A stretch of 64,000 nucleotides of DNA from Euglena gracilis (lineage: Eukaryota > Euglenida > Euglenophyceae > Euglenales). The notes under the pieces were generated by a model. That model ran no database searches, was not told the origin of the DNA, and was given only the letters and a program-made list of their open reading frames with translations. Position numbers and translations under genes: made by a program. Location: assembly GCA_039621445.1 (NCBI GenBank), contig CP154956.1, positions 65,922,257 to 65,986,256 on the forward strand, written 5' to 3'. Of the stretch, positions 48,841-59,289 are shown piece after piece (the stretch's first letter is position 1; every line of letters starts with the position of its first letter).

Positions 48841-50100
48841 TATTATAATGACATTTTTGTTGATTTTACCTCATTTTCGAGATATTTGGCTGTTGTGATT
48901 TTTTGGCCCCCAAAAAATGGCCCAAAAAAACAGCCTGCCAAAAGATGGCTTCTTCTCGGGCCAGGTGGGGAGTCACAGAAAAACCAAAATACGGTTAAAC
49001 AGGGCTTCATTTTGAAGTTTTAAGCACTTTCTTTCATTTCGCTTCATGTTCGACATAATTCAAAAAAAAATTCTGTGGCCCAAAAACGGTCCCAAACGGC
49101 CAAAATGCACGTTATTGAGATGAGGCTGCCGAGTCGGGGTGATTTTGGCCAACTGTGGAGATACAGGACAACCAGGTACTGATTGATAGGGCGTTGTACA
49201 GGCTTGAATTCATCCTTTGGGCCCTTCAGACGACTCGGCGAGAATCAAGGTTTCCGACATGAACCAACTCCGCCCCGTGAAGTTGTCTTAGCGAGAAATA
49301 TCCCATGGTCCCCTGCATCTGTTGATACCTATGTTAATCCTCATTTTGCGTCTGGCACGAGTTACGCTCGTTTTAAATATATAATATTGGGCTTAGGTCC
49401 AAACAAGGGATTGTAGTATAAGGTCTATCTACCAGCAAGTCTCCCCGAAAGGGGGGGTAAAGTTACCCATAAAGGATAAGAACCAGGTTTTCATTTGTGC
49501 TGGGCATTTTGCAATCAAAAACAACGTTCCCGGTGGCGCAGCCCAGCCCGGCACGGCCCATTGGCCTGGCGGCCCGGCCCAGCCAGCGCCCGGGGGCAGC
49601 CAGGCTTGAACTTAGGTCTCCAGGCACTTTGCTTGATTTTGCTTCATTTTTGAGATATTTGGCATTTCGCGATTTTTCGGGTCCAAAAAATGGCCCGAAA
49701 TGGGTCGAAAAATGATTTCAGGCCAGGTTTGGAGTTAAGGGAAAACCAAAATACCAGGGCGTCCTAAGCGTTTCATTTCATGTTTTAAATTTTTTCTTTC
49801 ATTTTGCTTCATTTGTGAGATTTTTTGAAATTTTTTTGGGGCTTTTTGGACCCAAACCAGGCAAAAAATGGCTGAAAAAAAAACACGACAAAAAAGGAGG
49901 CTGCAGATTCGGGCGTAATTTTGGCCAGCCGTGGAGATGGAGGGAAGGCAGGCATCTTTGGGTAGGACAGTGCACGGGCTTGAAGTCGTCCATTGGCCCT
50001 TTTGACGACTCGGCGGCCTTGAGGAATTGTTTCCAAAGTACTTGTTTTTTTGTTGGCAGATACGTTTATGGTCCCTGTTTTTGGACCTAGACACGGTAAA
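48841..50100. repeat. Diverged tandem units related to the 58.9-kb repeats
   Basis: Two ~390-bp units (48841-49230 and 49605-49990) share the order CATTTT(C/T)GAGATATTTGGC, GGCCC(A/G)AAA, AAAACCAAAATAC and GCTTCATTTTGAAG/TTTCATTTTGCTTC. A short exon-like segment lies between them (49246-49416). Confidence 0.45.
49246..49416 (+). CDS. Exon-like segment, possibly C2-domain-related
   Basis: The frame reads REVVLARNIPWSPASVDTYV, then NPHFASGTSYARFKYII, ending at TAG 49414-49416. 'A.NIPW..ASVDTYV...F' resembles the first strands of a C2 domain ('A..L....SDPYV.V'). This is pattern resemblance only. Direction agrees with the other exon-like pieces to the right. Confidence 0.3.
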   Translation, partial: QGFRHEPTPPREVVLARNIPWSPASVDTYVNPHFASGTSYARFKYIILGLGPNKGL

Positions 50101-50120
50101 ACAGGCTTGATGAGGACCAG

Positions 50121-50405
50121 ATGCTCAGGTTAATACAGGGTAACTCGGTCCAGATAATTTGGATTAATGATGAAAGATGCGGGGGAACAAGGGGGATATT
50201 TCTCTCCAAGATCCTTGAGCGGGAGTCGGTTCATCCCAGAAGCCGTGGTTCTCCCGAAGTGACCCGAGAGGGGGGAGGGGAGGTCAGCAGGGGAACAAGT
50301 CAGGCGGAAGTTCAAGAGGCTTTCCTCCTCGCAGTTATCGAGGGACAAGATCTCAGCAACCCCCTCCCTTTTATGTACCAAAAAGGGCGGTTTTTCAATT
50401 TTTGA
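50121..50405 (+). CDS. Exon-like segment, possibly C2-domain-related
   Basis: A possible acceptor (GATGCTCAG) precedes an open frame VQIIWINDERCGGTRGIFLS, then EVTREGGGEVSRGTSQAEVQ and EAFLLAVIEGQDLSNPLP, ending TGA. 'FLLAVIEGQDLSN' resembles the opening beta-strand and loop of C2 domains. No complete domain can be traced. Confidence 0.35.
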   Translation: MLRLIQGNSVQIIWINDERCGGTRGIFLSKILERESVHPRSRGSPEVTREGGGEVSRGTSQAEVQEAFLLAVIEGQDLSNPLPFMYQKGRFFNF

Positions 50406-50833
50406 GCCCCCCCAGAGGGGGCTCATATGCACAAAACCTGGTCTTTAATGTTGTTTATTTGGCCAAAATCTTTCAGAAAATATTAAGCCCTCAGAGATTA
50501 TCTCTTAGCCTGCCTGTGGTGCCTGAGGCAGGCTGTGTTTTAGTCGGGTGCCGACCCCACCCCGGGGGGGGGGGTGCCTGCCTGGGCAGGCACTCCAAGG
50601 CACTCCCGATCCAACCCCCCCCCCAGGGGGGGTAGGGCATACGGCCAAAAGTGCCCTAGCCGAATGCGCCGGGGAGCCAAAAATGGCCTATTTTCAAAGG
50701 AATGTGCCTGGGCACAGGCCGAAATCCGACCCCCCCCCAGGGGGGTAGTGCCTGCCTGGGCAGGCATTCATAGGCACTCCAGACCCCCCCTCCCCCCGGG
50801 GTTGGTAAAAAACAGCCTGGCCTGAGGTAGCAG
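50406..50833. repeat. C/G-run repeats with TGCCTGCCTGGGCAGGCA palindromes
   Basis: CCCCGGGGGGGGGTGCCTGCCTGGGCAGGCACTC occurs near 50560-50595 and 50730-50775, each between C and G runs. No gene is recognised. Confidence 0.55.
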
Positions 50834-50899
50834 ATGGTTTCACACATATTTTTGCCAGCGGCTTTGCAGCCCAGCCCGGCCCGAGGACAGCTTGGGGGA

Positions 50900-51290
50900 G
50901 GGATAGGCTTCTTTTTGAGACTCCAGGGGTGGTCCCCCCCAGTGCATACCCTGGGGTTGCCAAGTCCTAATTTGATGTGGAAAGATCCTGAGTCTGAAAA
51001 AGGCCTTATATCTTCGCCCGAAACAAAAACAACAACAACCCAAGGGTCTGGGGGTGACCACAGTGCTTTTGGCGTTGTGGTCCCCAACAATTCTTCTGTT
51101 AAACTTGGAAGACCCTCCAGTGCCCGGGGGTGTGTGGGTGGTCCGGGGCTGGACCCCTCGGGAGACCGGGAAACCCAAGTATGGTCTCGGTGTGAAATAC
51201 TGAAAAACTTTTGGGAAATGTCTGAGACGGCCCAATTTTTGCTCACGTGGGAGGTTCCGCGCTGGGTGGTTGACTTTCATTGGGGGGGGG
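50900..51290 (+). CDS. Coding-like segment, not recognised
   Basis: An uninterrupted plus frame reads LQGWSPPVHTLGLPSPNLMW, KDPESEKGLISSPETKTTTT, SGGDHSAFGVVVPNNSSVKL and FLLTWEVPRWVVDFHW up to a G-run at 51281. It is protein-like with few homopolymer residues. It could be part of the same broken gene as its neighbours. No domain is recognised. Confidence 0.3.
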
Positions 51291-51725
51291 GGTCCGTACC
51301 GTGCCGAGGGGTCCGATTGGGGGGGGGCCTGTGCCAACCCATACAGAAACAGTTCCCAAAAAGGCCAAAAATTTCTCAGGTTTGCACCGAAATGAAGCAT
51401 TTTCCATTCCATATGCCCCAAACACCAGTGGATATCTTAAAAAAGCAGAAAAAAAACGGCAATTTTGGTGAATACACTTAAAAATAAAACCTCAACGAAA
51501 ATTTTCATTGAATCTTTTGAACACCCAAAATGAACCAATGACCTAAAGAAGGCATTTGCATTATCTCCATCACAATTTCCATCTGCCCCCATTTTTTATT
51601 TAAAAAAAAAGGTTTGTGACTCAGATGACTCCGGCTGCAGCTGGTGGACGTTTTAGCTAGTGGGTCTGATCCTCCAGCTGGCATTTTGGCTCTGTTGATG
51701 ATTTTTTGTATCCCAAGAAATTTGG

Positions 51726-52265
51726 CAAATGATGAGGGTGACATATTCAGCGCTGGAATTATCCCTCTTGGAGCCCATTACCTTTGATGGTGACCAAGGT
51801 ACTCTTAGACTTGTGGTGACTGCCAATGGTCGTCGTGGGAAAGCATGGGTGCCTGTTGATGGGATCAAGTGTGGCCGCACTGATGTGGAATATATCGCTC
51901 TTGTGGATGATGATGGTGGACCAGTACCCAGGACCCAATCAATTAGTTCAGATGTTAGCACAGGGTTCAGTTTAAAGCTAAAAATTAAAGCCAAAGGAAA
52001 ACTTTTTGACTTTGCCCAAGGAGCATTGTTAATTACAGTTCCATGTGGAACACACAAGCCATTTTTTTGTTGTTGTGGTAATGGTGGTGGCCCCATCCCC
52101 TCGAAACCCCTGCAAAGCCAGGTTTTCTGTGGATTTGAGCTCCACCTGCCTGGTGGAGCATGGAGCAGCAGATGTTTGAGAGATATGGTTGCCAGCCCGG
52201 CCCCTCCCGGCGTTCAGTTCCGGGGGAATCAAATTAACAATTATGCAAGGGTTTTGAGGGGTTAG
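51726..52265 (+). CDS. Coding-like segment, 178 codons, not recognised
   Basis: The longest exon-like frame in this region begins in MMRVTYSALELSLLEPITFD and continues GDQGTLRLVVTANGRRGKAW, VPVDGIKCGRTDVEYIALVD, SGFSLKLKIKAKGKLFDFAQ-type beta-rich sequence and FELHLPGGAWSS, ending TAG. Alternating hydrophobic strands suggest a beta-sandwich. There is no similarity I can name. It may be a terminal exon. Confidence 0.45.
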   Translation, partial: QMMRVTYSALELSLLEPITFDGDQGTLRLVVTANGRRGKAWVPVDGIKCGRTDVEYIALVDDDGGPVPRTQSISSDVSTGFSLKLKIKAKGKLFDFAQGALLITVPCGTHKPFFCCCGNGGGPIPSKPLQSQVFCGFELHLPGGAWSSRCLRDMVASPAPPGVQFRGNQINNYARVLRG

Positions 52266-53095
52266 CCAGAAAGAAAGGATGTATTTGGGGCAAGGTGCGC
52301 AGCTGACCCTGGATGTTCATACGGGTTGACGCAAGGTCCTTAGTACTCGATTTTAGGCCCCCAGCGATTTCCTTTTTGGTTCCCCACCATTTTTTAGACA
52401 TTTTGGAAACATTGATTTTTTGACCCCGGAATGGCATGTATTTGGGCCAGGCGTGCAGCTGGACCTGACGGCCTCTGCGGGTGGTAGAGGGTCCCTGGGG
52501 CTTTACTTCAGGCCCCCAGTGATTTCCTTTGATTGGCCACCATTTTGGAGATAGACGGTCTCCAGGGGTACATTTGGTCTGGCAGGCACTTTCAGAAATA
52601 ATGTGTAATTTGAAATTTTGATTTTCATTTTTTAGCCGAATCTCACCTGGCGAAATTGCTGAATCGGAATTTCTGCATCACCTCCATTTGACCCCCAACT
52701 CCCCGCCAGGCCTGAGGTATTCAACCGACAAGGGCACCAGTTTCAACTCTGCGAAAGCCAGGAGCCAGTCGCTCGCGACTGAGAAAGAAAAATCCTGGAA
52801 CGAGTCCTGGGCCATGGTGATAGTTTGGGGTTTTCATTACTTACCCAAGGGTATATTTTTAGGAGAATTTTACCCCAGAAATGGTCCGTCCAAATCCAAT
52901 TTTTTGAATGAGTTGATCCATCCACCCATCCTTTGAGGCCATTTTTGGTTCATTTAGGGGTCAAAACACTCTTTACAAAATGACTGAAGATTTTCATTGA
53001 GATTTATTTTGAATTTTTTATGAATATGAAGAGTGTCGTGTTTTCTGCTTTTTAACTCCAAAATTGATCAACAATGATCAATAAAAAATCCCCTG
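52266..53095. other. Mostly intron-like or repeat DNA
   Basis: 52300-52560 holds two related units (GGGCAAGGTGCGCAGCTG... / GGGCCAGGCGTGCAGCTG...). A short coding-like frame at 52690-52820 contains NSAKARSQSLATEKEKSWNE. Its 'SWNESW' might be a C2 'P.WNE' strand, but support is weak. Confidence 0.3.
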
Positions 53096-53271
53096 GTGTT
53101 TTGGGGCATTTGGGATGGAAAACGTTTTATTTCGGCACGCCATGTTGGGACCCTATTTTCCGGCATGGAACCCCACCCCCCTAATCAGACCCCCTTGGCA
53201 CGGCATGGACCCCCCTCCTGGACAGTCCCCCCCCTCTTGGAAAGTCCTCGTCAGCCATGCCAACCCCCCGT

Positions 53272-53312
53272 TGTGGTTGTTGTCGTCGTCGTCGTCGTCG
53301 TGGTTGTTAGTT
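53272..53312. repeat. (GTC)n/(GTT)n microsatellite
   Basis: TTGTTGTCGTCGTCGTCGTC near the middle, ending GTGGTTGTTAG. Confidence 0.9.
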
Positions 53313-53357
53313 TACCAATGAAATCTGCTTTTTGATTCTTGAGTTTCTCATGAAAGA

Positions 53358-53361
53358 ATGA

Positions 53362-53407
<46 letters not shown>

Positions 53408-53416
53408 TATGTGTGT
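53358..53416. repeat. (GT)n microsatellite
   Basis: About 28 GT units with TATG interruptions at the right end. Translated (Cys-Val)n frames across it are artefacts. Confidence 0.95.
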
Positions 53417-53679
53417 TTTTCGGATATGCGGAACCAAAGCATCCCAAGGGTCATGGGACGTCTCCACCCTTCTTATACCCATTTGCCCAAATACCACCCT
53501 CACCTTATTGTCTTTGGCCCCAGACGACGAACGTTTTTTTTTCCTTTTGTACCTTTTTATTGGTCCCAGGAGGCAGGTAGCCAGACAATAATGGGGAGGG
53601 GTAACAGGGGAGGGGTCACATGCTTCCCACCATCTCCAACCCTGCCTCCATACAAGTGGTTCTCATTTACCCCCCCCCC

Positions 53680-54040
53680 TAGTCGTACGACCACCCCTCA
53701 TTTATGACCACCCCCCGGTCACAGGGGGGGGGGTGTTATGGGTCACAGGGCAGGTTGCGAAAAATTTCCAAAAAATAAGTTGGCCGGTCCGAGCAAAAAT
53801 CCATGAAATGGACCCAAAATAAGGTCCCCCCTGCCGGCGCGAAGCGCCGGATTTTTGAAAAATGGGACATTTTGTAAATCTGCCATTTTTGGGACAGTTT
53901 TCACACACTTCTACGACCGTCATCTATGACCACCCCCCCATTTTTCATAATTGTTTGTCATGGGTGTTGTTTTTTTTACCCCCCCCCCCCCCGAAAATCC
54001 CGGCAGGAAACCGGGGGGGGGGGGGGGGGGGGGGGGGGCT
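53680..54040. repeat. TTATGACCACCCCCC repeats and G25 run
   Basis: TCGTACGACCACCCCTCATT, TTTATGACCACCCCCC and TCTATGACCACCCCCC words lie on both sides of a ~200-bp centre. A C-run (53982-53993) and a run of about 26 G (54013-54038) follow. Confidence 0.55.
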
Positions 54041-54099
54041 GAGAGAAGCAGCAACAAGAACAAGGTTTCTCACAACAAGGCCAGCTTTTGACAAGCCCC

Positions 54100-54645
54100 A
54101 CTTGTTGGTTTGACCGAGTCCTGCCTTTGGGGGACCTTCATGTCATCTTCACCTTCAAGCCACGGGCCCGCCCCCAGGAGCTCCTCCTCCCTCAAGACAG
54201 CATTGGGACCCACCTTCAGCCGTCGGCCCTAAATTTCGAGGAGGAGGCGCATCCACCCCGCCCCGCCCCCACCGCCTCGACCCCCGTCCGCCCCCTCCCA
54301 CACCAGACTCACCCCCTGCCAGCACAGCCAGCCCACCTCTTGCCGGCGCAGCCCACCATCATCCCGGCAGCGGCTCGGGGTGAGTTCCCCGTTGCTACGC
54401 AGGGCCTCTTAAAAGGCCACGCCGGCGGGGAGCACGGTCTGGTGCTGCACCAGCGGTTGCAGGACCGCCTTCAAGCGCTGCAGCCCGTCCCGGCGGTGTC
54501 GCTGGTGGTCCGGGAGGTGCGGGAGGTCCCCCGGGTGGATGCGCCACTGCTGGTGGAGCTTGCGGTCACCTCTCACCTGTCGCACACTTCTGCCCAGCCA
54601 ATGTCAAGCAACGGAGTTGTGGTGTGGAATGAGGTGTGCTCGTGA
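54100..54645 (+). CDS. Exon-like, proline-rich then C2-like strand pattern
   Basis: The frame reads FDRVLPLGDLHVIFTFKPRA, then a Pro/Ala/His-rich low-complexity stretch (about 54240-54370), then GEHGLVLHQRLQDRLQALQP and PLLVELAVTSHLSHTSAQPM, ending SSNGVVVWNE before a possible donor GAG|GTGTG at 54630. 'V.L.V...........GVVVWNE' resembles the C2 core ending 'NP.WNE'. The GC content is far above the surroundings, as in 57180-57419 and 62606-62835, suggesting they belong together. Confidence 0.35.
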   Translation, partial: TCWFDRVLPLGDLHVIFTFKPRARPQELLLPQDSIGTHLQPSALNFEEEAHPPRPAPTASTPVRPLPHQTHPLPAQPAHLLPAQPTIIPAAARGEFPVATQGLLKGHAGGEHGLVLHQRLQDRLQALQPVPAVSLVVREVREVPRVDAPLLVELAVTSHLSHTSAQPMSSNGVVVWNEVCS

Positions 54646-55369
54646 TCTCCTGATTGGTGCATTTTGCAGCATGGGGCTTTGTTGTAAATGGAGTGACCCC
54701 TGCTCAAAGAAAACGAGACATGAGACGTTTTGAAGAAAACGTTTTTTTTTTTGGAAAAACATTTAGGCTGGATTTAGCCGAATTTTGAGCCTAAATTTGG
54801 GAGAATTCGATCTAATTTGGGTATAAAAAAAACCCCTCATACCACTAGAGCCCCCTGGGGTCCAAGCAGTACGTGGCTGCAATCAACATTCCCAATTCAC
54901 TTTAATTTGCTGGCCCATTTTTTTTAAAAAATAGACCTGTAATATTTCGGCCTGAGATTTGGCCCCAGTTGTGGCCCAAACCCTACCCTTGTCAACAACT
55001 CCATTTGTCCGAACTCCTCACACAGGAAACCCGTCAAAAACGGTGAATCAGGGATTTGGGGATACCCCCCATGGAGGTCCATAAGGGACAGGGAGTTTTT
55101 TTTTTCCCTTGAAGACCGCCCCTTAAGGATCGCCCTTAGGCCTAAGGGACGGCCACCACGGCCGATCCGGGGATGGAACCGGGTCAAAAATCAAAAAAAG
55201 TTGTGCATTTTTTTGACGTTTTGGGTGGATGGGTGATGGTCCAAAGATGACAGAAACCACTTTTTTTTTCCTGAAGCCGACCCATTTTTGGTAAAATATG
55301 GCTGGTTTTTCGTCCATTTTCCTAAGAATTTTTCATTGAATGTGCTGGGACAAAAAATTTTGTTAAGGC
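54646..55369. other. Unassigned; repeat shared with 48236-48470
   Basis: 55090-55245 (GACCGCCCCTTAAGGATCGC...) resembles 48236-48400. No gene is recognised. Confidence 0.4.
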
Positions 55370-55641
55370 CCGCCCTGCTCCCCCCTCCCCGGATCCCCAG
55401 TTCCGGTGTGTCATACAAAGGGGACAGACTGCTACCCACCCCTGTGCTATTGTACTCCGCACCCTGTCTGGGTCAGTACAATACCCTTGGCCCTGGGTCA
55501 TGCTTTTTTTCTAATTTCGATCCTGGCGACAAATTTGAGGATGGGCTTTACGCCGTGATTCATTTCTGCATCCCACTCTATAAAAAAATTCTGGCTTTTC
55601 AAGAAAAGCAAAGCAAAAGCAAAAGCATTGTCCCTGAATGA
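55370..55641 (+). CDS. Exon-like segment, not recognised
   Basis: The frame reads LLPPPRIPSSGVSYKGDRLL, then PTPVLLYSAPCLGQYNTLGP, GSCFFSNFDPGDKFEDGLYA and VIHFCIPLYKKILAFQEKQS, ending TGA. It is balanced in composition. No domain is assigned. Confidence 0.35.
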
Positions 55642-56681
55642 ATCAAGGTTTCTTCAGGGGGGAGGGAGACGCTAAAGGTGTCTCAAAAATTATCATAAGG
55701 ATTTTACAAAGGCAAATAAAACATAAATTTGTTATGTATTTCAGGCTAACGGCAGCAAAAAGAGCCAAAAACATGTTTTTTTTATATATATTTTCTCCAA
55801 CCAAAGTTTATTGAATCTGTGTCAATCAAATCAATAGCAGAGGAATGCGAGTTAGAAGGGGCATCCGACGGAAAAATAATCTGCAACCCACAAGCACAAC
55901 CAGCATAGTATTAGTAGTAGCACAACCAGCATACCAATTAAATTTTTTGTTGCTACCGCACTGACCGCTTTTCTTTATGTTCCATGGGAGGGCAATGAGG
56001 CAGACAGCAAGAGAAGAGAAAAACAAAAAGTTGAAAAAGAGAAAATCTGCAAAAAAAACTTATGCGCAAGACACGTACCTTGAACCACCCCAGGGCCACT
56101 GCAAAGATATCGTGTTAGCTTGGGGGGGGACTGCCACGCGAACCTCCCTCCCCAAAGAGGTGGGGTGTCTCCTTTCAGAAGAATGTGCTGGACTCCACTT
56201 AATTTCTTCTTCGGATTGCTGATTGTTTCGGAGATCTCCCTTCTTTCTGGGATTTGGGCTGGCCAGTGGGTCAAAAAATCTTTTGCGTAATTGGCAGTTT
56301 TTTGGGGCATTTTTGCAGTTTCGATTTTTTGGTACCCAACCCAAACCGGGTCGGGCCCAGTTCCAGCGTGAGCACCCCATGGGGGGAGGGTCAGCCAGCA
56401 GCCTTTTTCCAGCCAGCCCAAATTTTCCAGCCTCTAACCTGGACCCCCCCCGGGGGGGGGGGGTCGCCAAGCGACGCCAAGGAGGGGACAAAATCTGTTG
56501 ACAACTGTTTCAAAATCCAGGCCACGTTTTTTTTTTGAAGGCTCTTGGACAAAAATCTATTTACCCAATCTACTCTGAGTACTGAGAGTGAGAGTGCCGT
56601 CATAGAGCTAAAGGGGCTGCCCAGCTTATTTATTCCCCAGCCAATAATTTTTAAGCGTTAGAGCCCTAGAGCCATTATTAT
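55642..56681. other. Unassigned; small G-run repeats
   Basis: 56395-56470 contains CAGCCCAAATTTTCCAGCC and a C/G fold-back (CCCCCCCGGGGGGGGGGG). Overlapping frames on both strands, none convincing. Confidence 0.35.
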
Positions 56682-56699
56682 GTGGTTTCTCTCTGTTGG

Positions 56700-56866
56700 T
56701 GTGCTTCCAACCTGCCCAACGTTTCCAGGCGTTTCAGATCGGCATCGCTCCGGAGGATGACCTCGTTTTCTGTCTCACAACCAGACCTTTCCTTTCAGAC
56801 ATCCCCAAGGAAAGCTTCAATCCTCCTCACCTACAGTAGCACACATAACACAATTCTGGTGGAGGT
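56700..56866 (+). CDS. Short exon-like segment with splice donor
   Basis: The frame reads VSRRFRSASLRRMTSFSVSQ, PDLSFQTSPRKASILLTYSS and THNTILVE, directly followed by GTAAGAATC at 56866, a good donor. No domain is recognised. Confidence 0.3.
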
Positions 56867-57179
56867 AAGAATCAACCCCCCCGTTTAAAGTTTGAACCCA
56901 GCAGAGGATTGGTGATCAGTGGTTGAATGGAGAGATAAGTAGCATTGCCAGTCGCCCTGACTTGTCATTGCTTAAGGTGTGTCCAACCCCACCCGGGGAG
57001 GGGGGGGGCTGGGTTTTCGGAGGTTTTTACGACCGTAAGTGGCCCACGCCAAAGGCACCGGAATTTTTTTTTTCCCGTTGATTTTGAGCCATTTTGGTCG
57101 GAGGGGTGGTCGGAGTGGAGGGGTCGGTAAGCATACGACATACGTTCCAAGCCCCGACCCCCCCAAGGCGCCAGTTGGG

Positions 57180-57419
57180 AAATGGCTGCCTGGGACGGAA
57201 GCCGGGGGCGTCGTGGGCAGTGGGGCGGTGAAGGGGGAGAAGCTGATGAGCTTCAAGGCCCACGACGTGCTCATCAGCCTCGGGGACGCGAAGGGTCGGC
57301 CGGTTGGGTCGCTGCTCGTCGCGGTGGGGGGCGGCACGGCACACATCCTGCATGAGTTCGGCATCGCGGAGGTCCGGACAGGGATGAATGCGATGGGGGC
57401 GGCGGGCACACTAATTTGA
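57180..57419 (+). CDS. GC-rich exon-like segment, not recognised
   Basis: An open frame gives KWLPGTEAGGVVGSGAVKGE, KLMSFKAHDVLISLGDAKGR, PVGSLLVAVGGGTAHILHEF and GIAEVRTGMNAMGAAGTLI, then TGA. It is much more GC-rich than flanking DNA and has strongly protein-like composition, probably a beta-sheet module. A polypyrimidine/C-rich stretch (57160-57170) could be the acceptor region. Confidence 0.4.
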   Translation, partial: KWLPGTEAGGVVGSGAVKGEKLMSFKAHDVLISLGDAKGRPVGSLLVAVGGGTAHILHEFGIAEVRTGMNAMGAAGTLI

Positions 57420-58880
57420 GGAGGGCCCGACCTGTGCCTGTCCAACGTCTCAAGCTTGTTTTGCCAGGAACACAATGTTTTTTTTTTGAAGGTCCTCCCC
57501 CGCAGAATTTCTCAAGCGTTGGCAGAATTTGCTCTGGTTTTATTGAAATGCAAAGCACCAAAAGCATTGTGCATGATCTGAATTGTTGTGTTTTGTAGTG
57601 GCTGACAAGTTTTTCAAATATTGAGCCACTCCTTGTCATAAGCATTTGGATGTGTTTTAAGAAAGAAGGAAGAGGAGATTTCTGTTGGATTTTGATTTTA
57701 TTGATTTTTTTGCTTTTTCTGAAAAGCACGTCATGAAGTCAAGTTTTTTTGTTCCTTCCCTTGCCTCCCCACTCTGGTAGATCACAGATGGCACAGTTCA
57801 AGGGTTTCGGGTTTCACCCACAAAAAACATAAATAGTAAATCCGTAAAAAAAAGACGGCGTGTCAAATAAATTTCTTTGTTGGACGTTTTTTTGCAGAAT
57901 GCATGTCTAAAAGAGTTTGGATAAAAAAAATATTTGAATTCCCTTCCTTTCATTTTCCTTCCTTTTGGGCATTTAACCCTGGCGGAGGGAGCGCAACATG
58001 CCTTATGACAATTGGCTGCAGACGTTGGCTGACCGCACCCAAGACCCTTCACGAAAGAATGGTCTTATCTCCGGGATCAATCATTATGATAAGTTATTTT
58101 AAATGACGAAAGCACACGCACACGCACACACATACACACGGTGGACAAATTTGATTCCTGATTGGCGAGGATGGGGTGGTCGCAGGGTTCGATATAAGGA
58201 GGGCGTACATGGTTTAGGTGGGGGGGGTGTCCCCCCCACTTCCCCCCCCCCCGGCCCGCAGGGGGGGGGGGGTCCGGACCCCCCCACCTGCCAGGGGGGT
58301 CCGGACCAACCCCGGGGGGGGGGGGTACCCAGGACCCCCCCCCCAAAAAGGTCAAATTTTCCTCCGGCGCTTTGCGCCGGAGTTTTTGGTAAATTTCTGC
58401 CATGGACCCGATGAAAAAACATTATGTGCTTGCGCTTTGATTTCGCTGGATGTCAAATTTTCGGTCACCCGGACCGCGCCACTGTTTGGGTGGGGGGGGG
58501 TCCCCAGGGTTGGATGGGAAGCCCTTCGGTATTGAGGTAGGTGGTAGGGGGGGGTCGCTGAGCTCTTATCCCTTTATGGGTAAGAGCGAAGCTTACCACC
58601 GGCGAAATCCCCCCCCTCGCCCCCCCCCCTCCCCCCCCCCCCTCGGGGCCACCAGGAGAACCGACGGATTATCACCATGATCCCGGCCCCGTTCCCGGAA
58701 TTTTTTTTTCAGTTGCGAGCGACTGGATTTCTAGTTTCCGAATCACCTGGGTTTGACCCCCAACTCCCCGCCAGGCCCGAGTTATTCACGCGCGAAGGGG
58801 TCCAAACTGGGTAGGATCGGCCCGCCCCCCCTGGATAAGCCCCCCCCCCTTTGGACTGCCAAAAAATGTCAAATTTCAAA
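57420..58880. other. Unassigned, with GGTCCGGACCCCCC repeats
   Basis: 57480-58180 is A/T-rich without a recognised gene. 58186-58385 begins GGGTTCGATATAAGG and holds TGGGGGGGTCCGGACCCCCC words. Inverse copies occur at 60700-60780 and 61040-61165. 58600-58650 has C-runs. Confidence 0.4.
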
Positions 58881-59225
58881 ATATCTCCAAAATGAAGCCG
58901 AATCAAAGGAAATGTCCGGAGACCTAATTTGAAGCCCTTGGAACGCCCCATCTACCGGTATTTTGATTTCCCCGCAACTCCCCGCCCAGCCCGAGATACG
59001 GCCGTTTTCGGCGCAGATGGCCGTTTTCTACACTTTTCCCTCTGTCCGACTTAGCCGTTTTCGGGGGGTGGGGGGTCAAAAAATCGATGTTTTCAAAATT
59101 TCTCCAAAATGATGCAAAATCAAAGGAAATGTCCGGAGACCTAAATTGAAGCCCTTGGAACGCTCTATCTACTGGGATTTTGGTTTCCCCACAACTCCCC
59201 GCCCAGCCCGAGATACGGGCGTTTT
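58880..59225. repeat. Two tandem units ending in CCCGAGATACGG
   Basis: AAGGAAATGTCCGGAGACCT, then GAAGCCCTTGGAACGC and CAACTCCCCGCCCAGCCCGA occurs at about 58905-58998 and 59125-59218. It borders the 163-bp satellite and recurs inverted at the right window edge (63960-64000). Confidence 0.8.
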
Positions 59226-59289
59226 TTGGCCAATTTGGGCCGTTTCAGGCCATTTTGTACACTTTTCCCTCTGTTCGACTTAGCCGTTT

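Noticed and set aside
53251-53707. (Cys-Val)n and (Thr-His)n frames
   Set aside because: Microsatellite translation.
58180-58200. Possible tRNA B-box (GGGTTCGATATAAGG)
   Set aside because: No cloverleaf or A-box could be built. The string is part of a repeat that recurs inverted near 61150.
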